5,364 nucleotides of DNA, from assembly GCA_002431915.1 (NCBI GenBank), contig DJEP01000029.1, positions 1 through 5,364 of the forward strand. Direction: 5' to 3'. Of this stretch, positions 5,319 through 5,364 are shown piece by piece. This DNA comes from Lachnospiraceae bacterium UBA5895. GTDB lineage: Bacteria > Bacillota > Clostridia > Lachnospirales > Lachnospiraceae. The position numbers and the translations under genes are program-made. Within the stretch, counting starts at the first letter, position 1. The number at the start of each line of letters is the position of its first letter. Under the pieces are notes generated by a model. It had not been told where the DNA came from. It saw only the letters and a program-made list of their open reading frames with translations, and did not search any database.

Positions 5319-5364
5319 GTGGTACTATCAGCACAGGGATGTTGTAAATGGAGAGTTAGTGAAA

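Noticed and set aside
5266..5334. Upstream GTG extension of the HDOD protein by 23 residues
   Set aside because: The consensus -10 and -35 boxes lie inside the extension, and the strong ribosome site belongs to the ATG at 5265.

Overview
The window looks like ordinary chromosome from a gut Firmicute, most probably Lachnospiraceae or another Clostridia. The grounds are the CarA/CarB protein sequences, the consensus SigA-type promoters (TATAAT boxes with 17-bp spacers), the purine-rich Shine-Dalgarno sites, the moderate GC content, a solitary ECF-type vitamin transporter S component and an HDOD signalling protein. This assignment is inferred from sequence style and was not tested by a search.

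Layout. Bases 1-1314 (minus strand) hold the 5' end of carB and all of carA, the two subunits of carbamoyl-phosphate synthetase. They form a tightly coupled operon with one base between the carA stop and the carB start. A good promoter at 1592-1620 implies a leader of about 270 nt, which contains a 58-nt near-perfect palindrome and a duplicated hairpin whose arms can pair in alternative ways. Divergently, bases 1867-3066 (plus strand) encode a 399-residue free-standing alanyl-tRNA editing protein (AlaX, long form with DHHA1 domain). Bases 3067-3283 are non-coding. They carry a rod-like structured element (3105-3190) and a strong, probably bidirectional terminator (3205-3250) between convergent genes. 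Bases 3284-3898 (minus) encode an ECF transporter S component, preceded by a short structured leader. Bases 4048-5265 (minus) encode a YuxH-like protein with a degenerate EAL-like N-terminus and a C-terminal HDOD domain, driven by its own consensus promoter at 5290-5318.

The genes do not form one pathway: pyrimidine/arginine precursor synthesis, tRNA proofreading, vitamin uptake and signalling lie side by side in separate transcription units. I found no mobile element, CRISPR array, tRNA, rRNA, defence system or other clearly novel multi-gene system. The parts worth a second look are non-coding: the carAB leader, the structured element after alaX and the hairpin in front of the ECF S gene.
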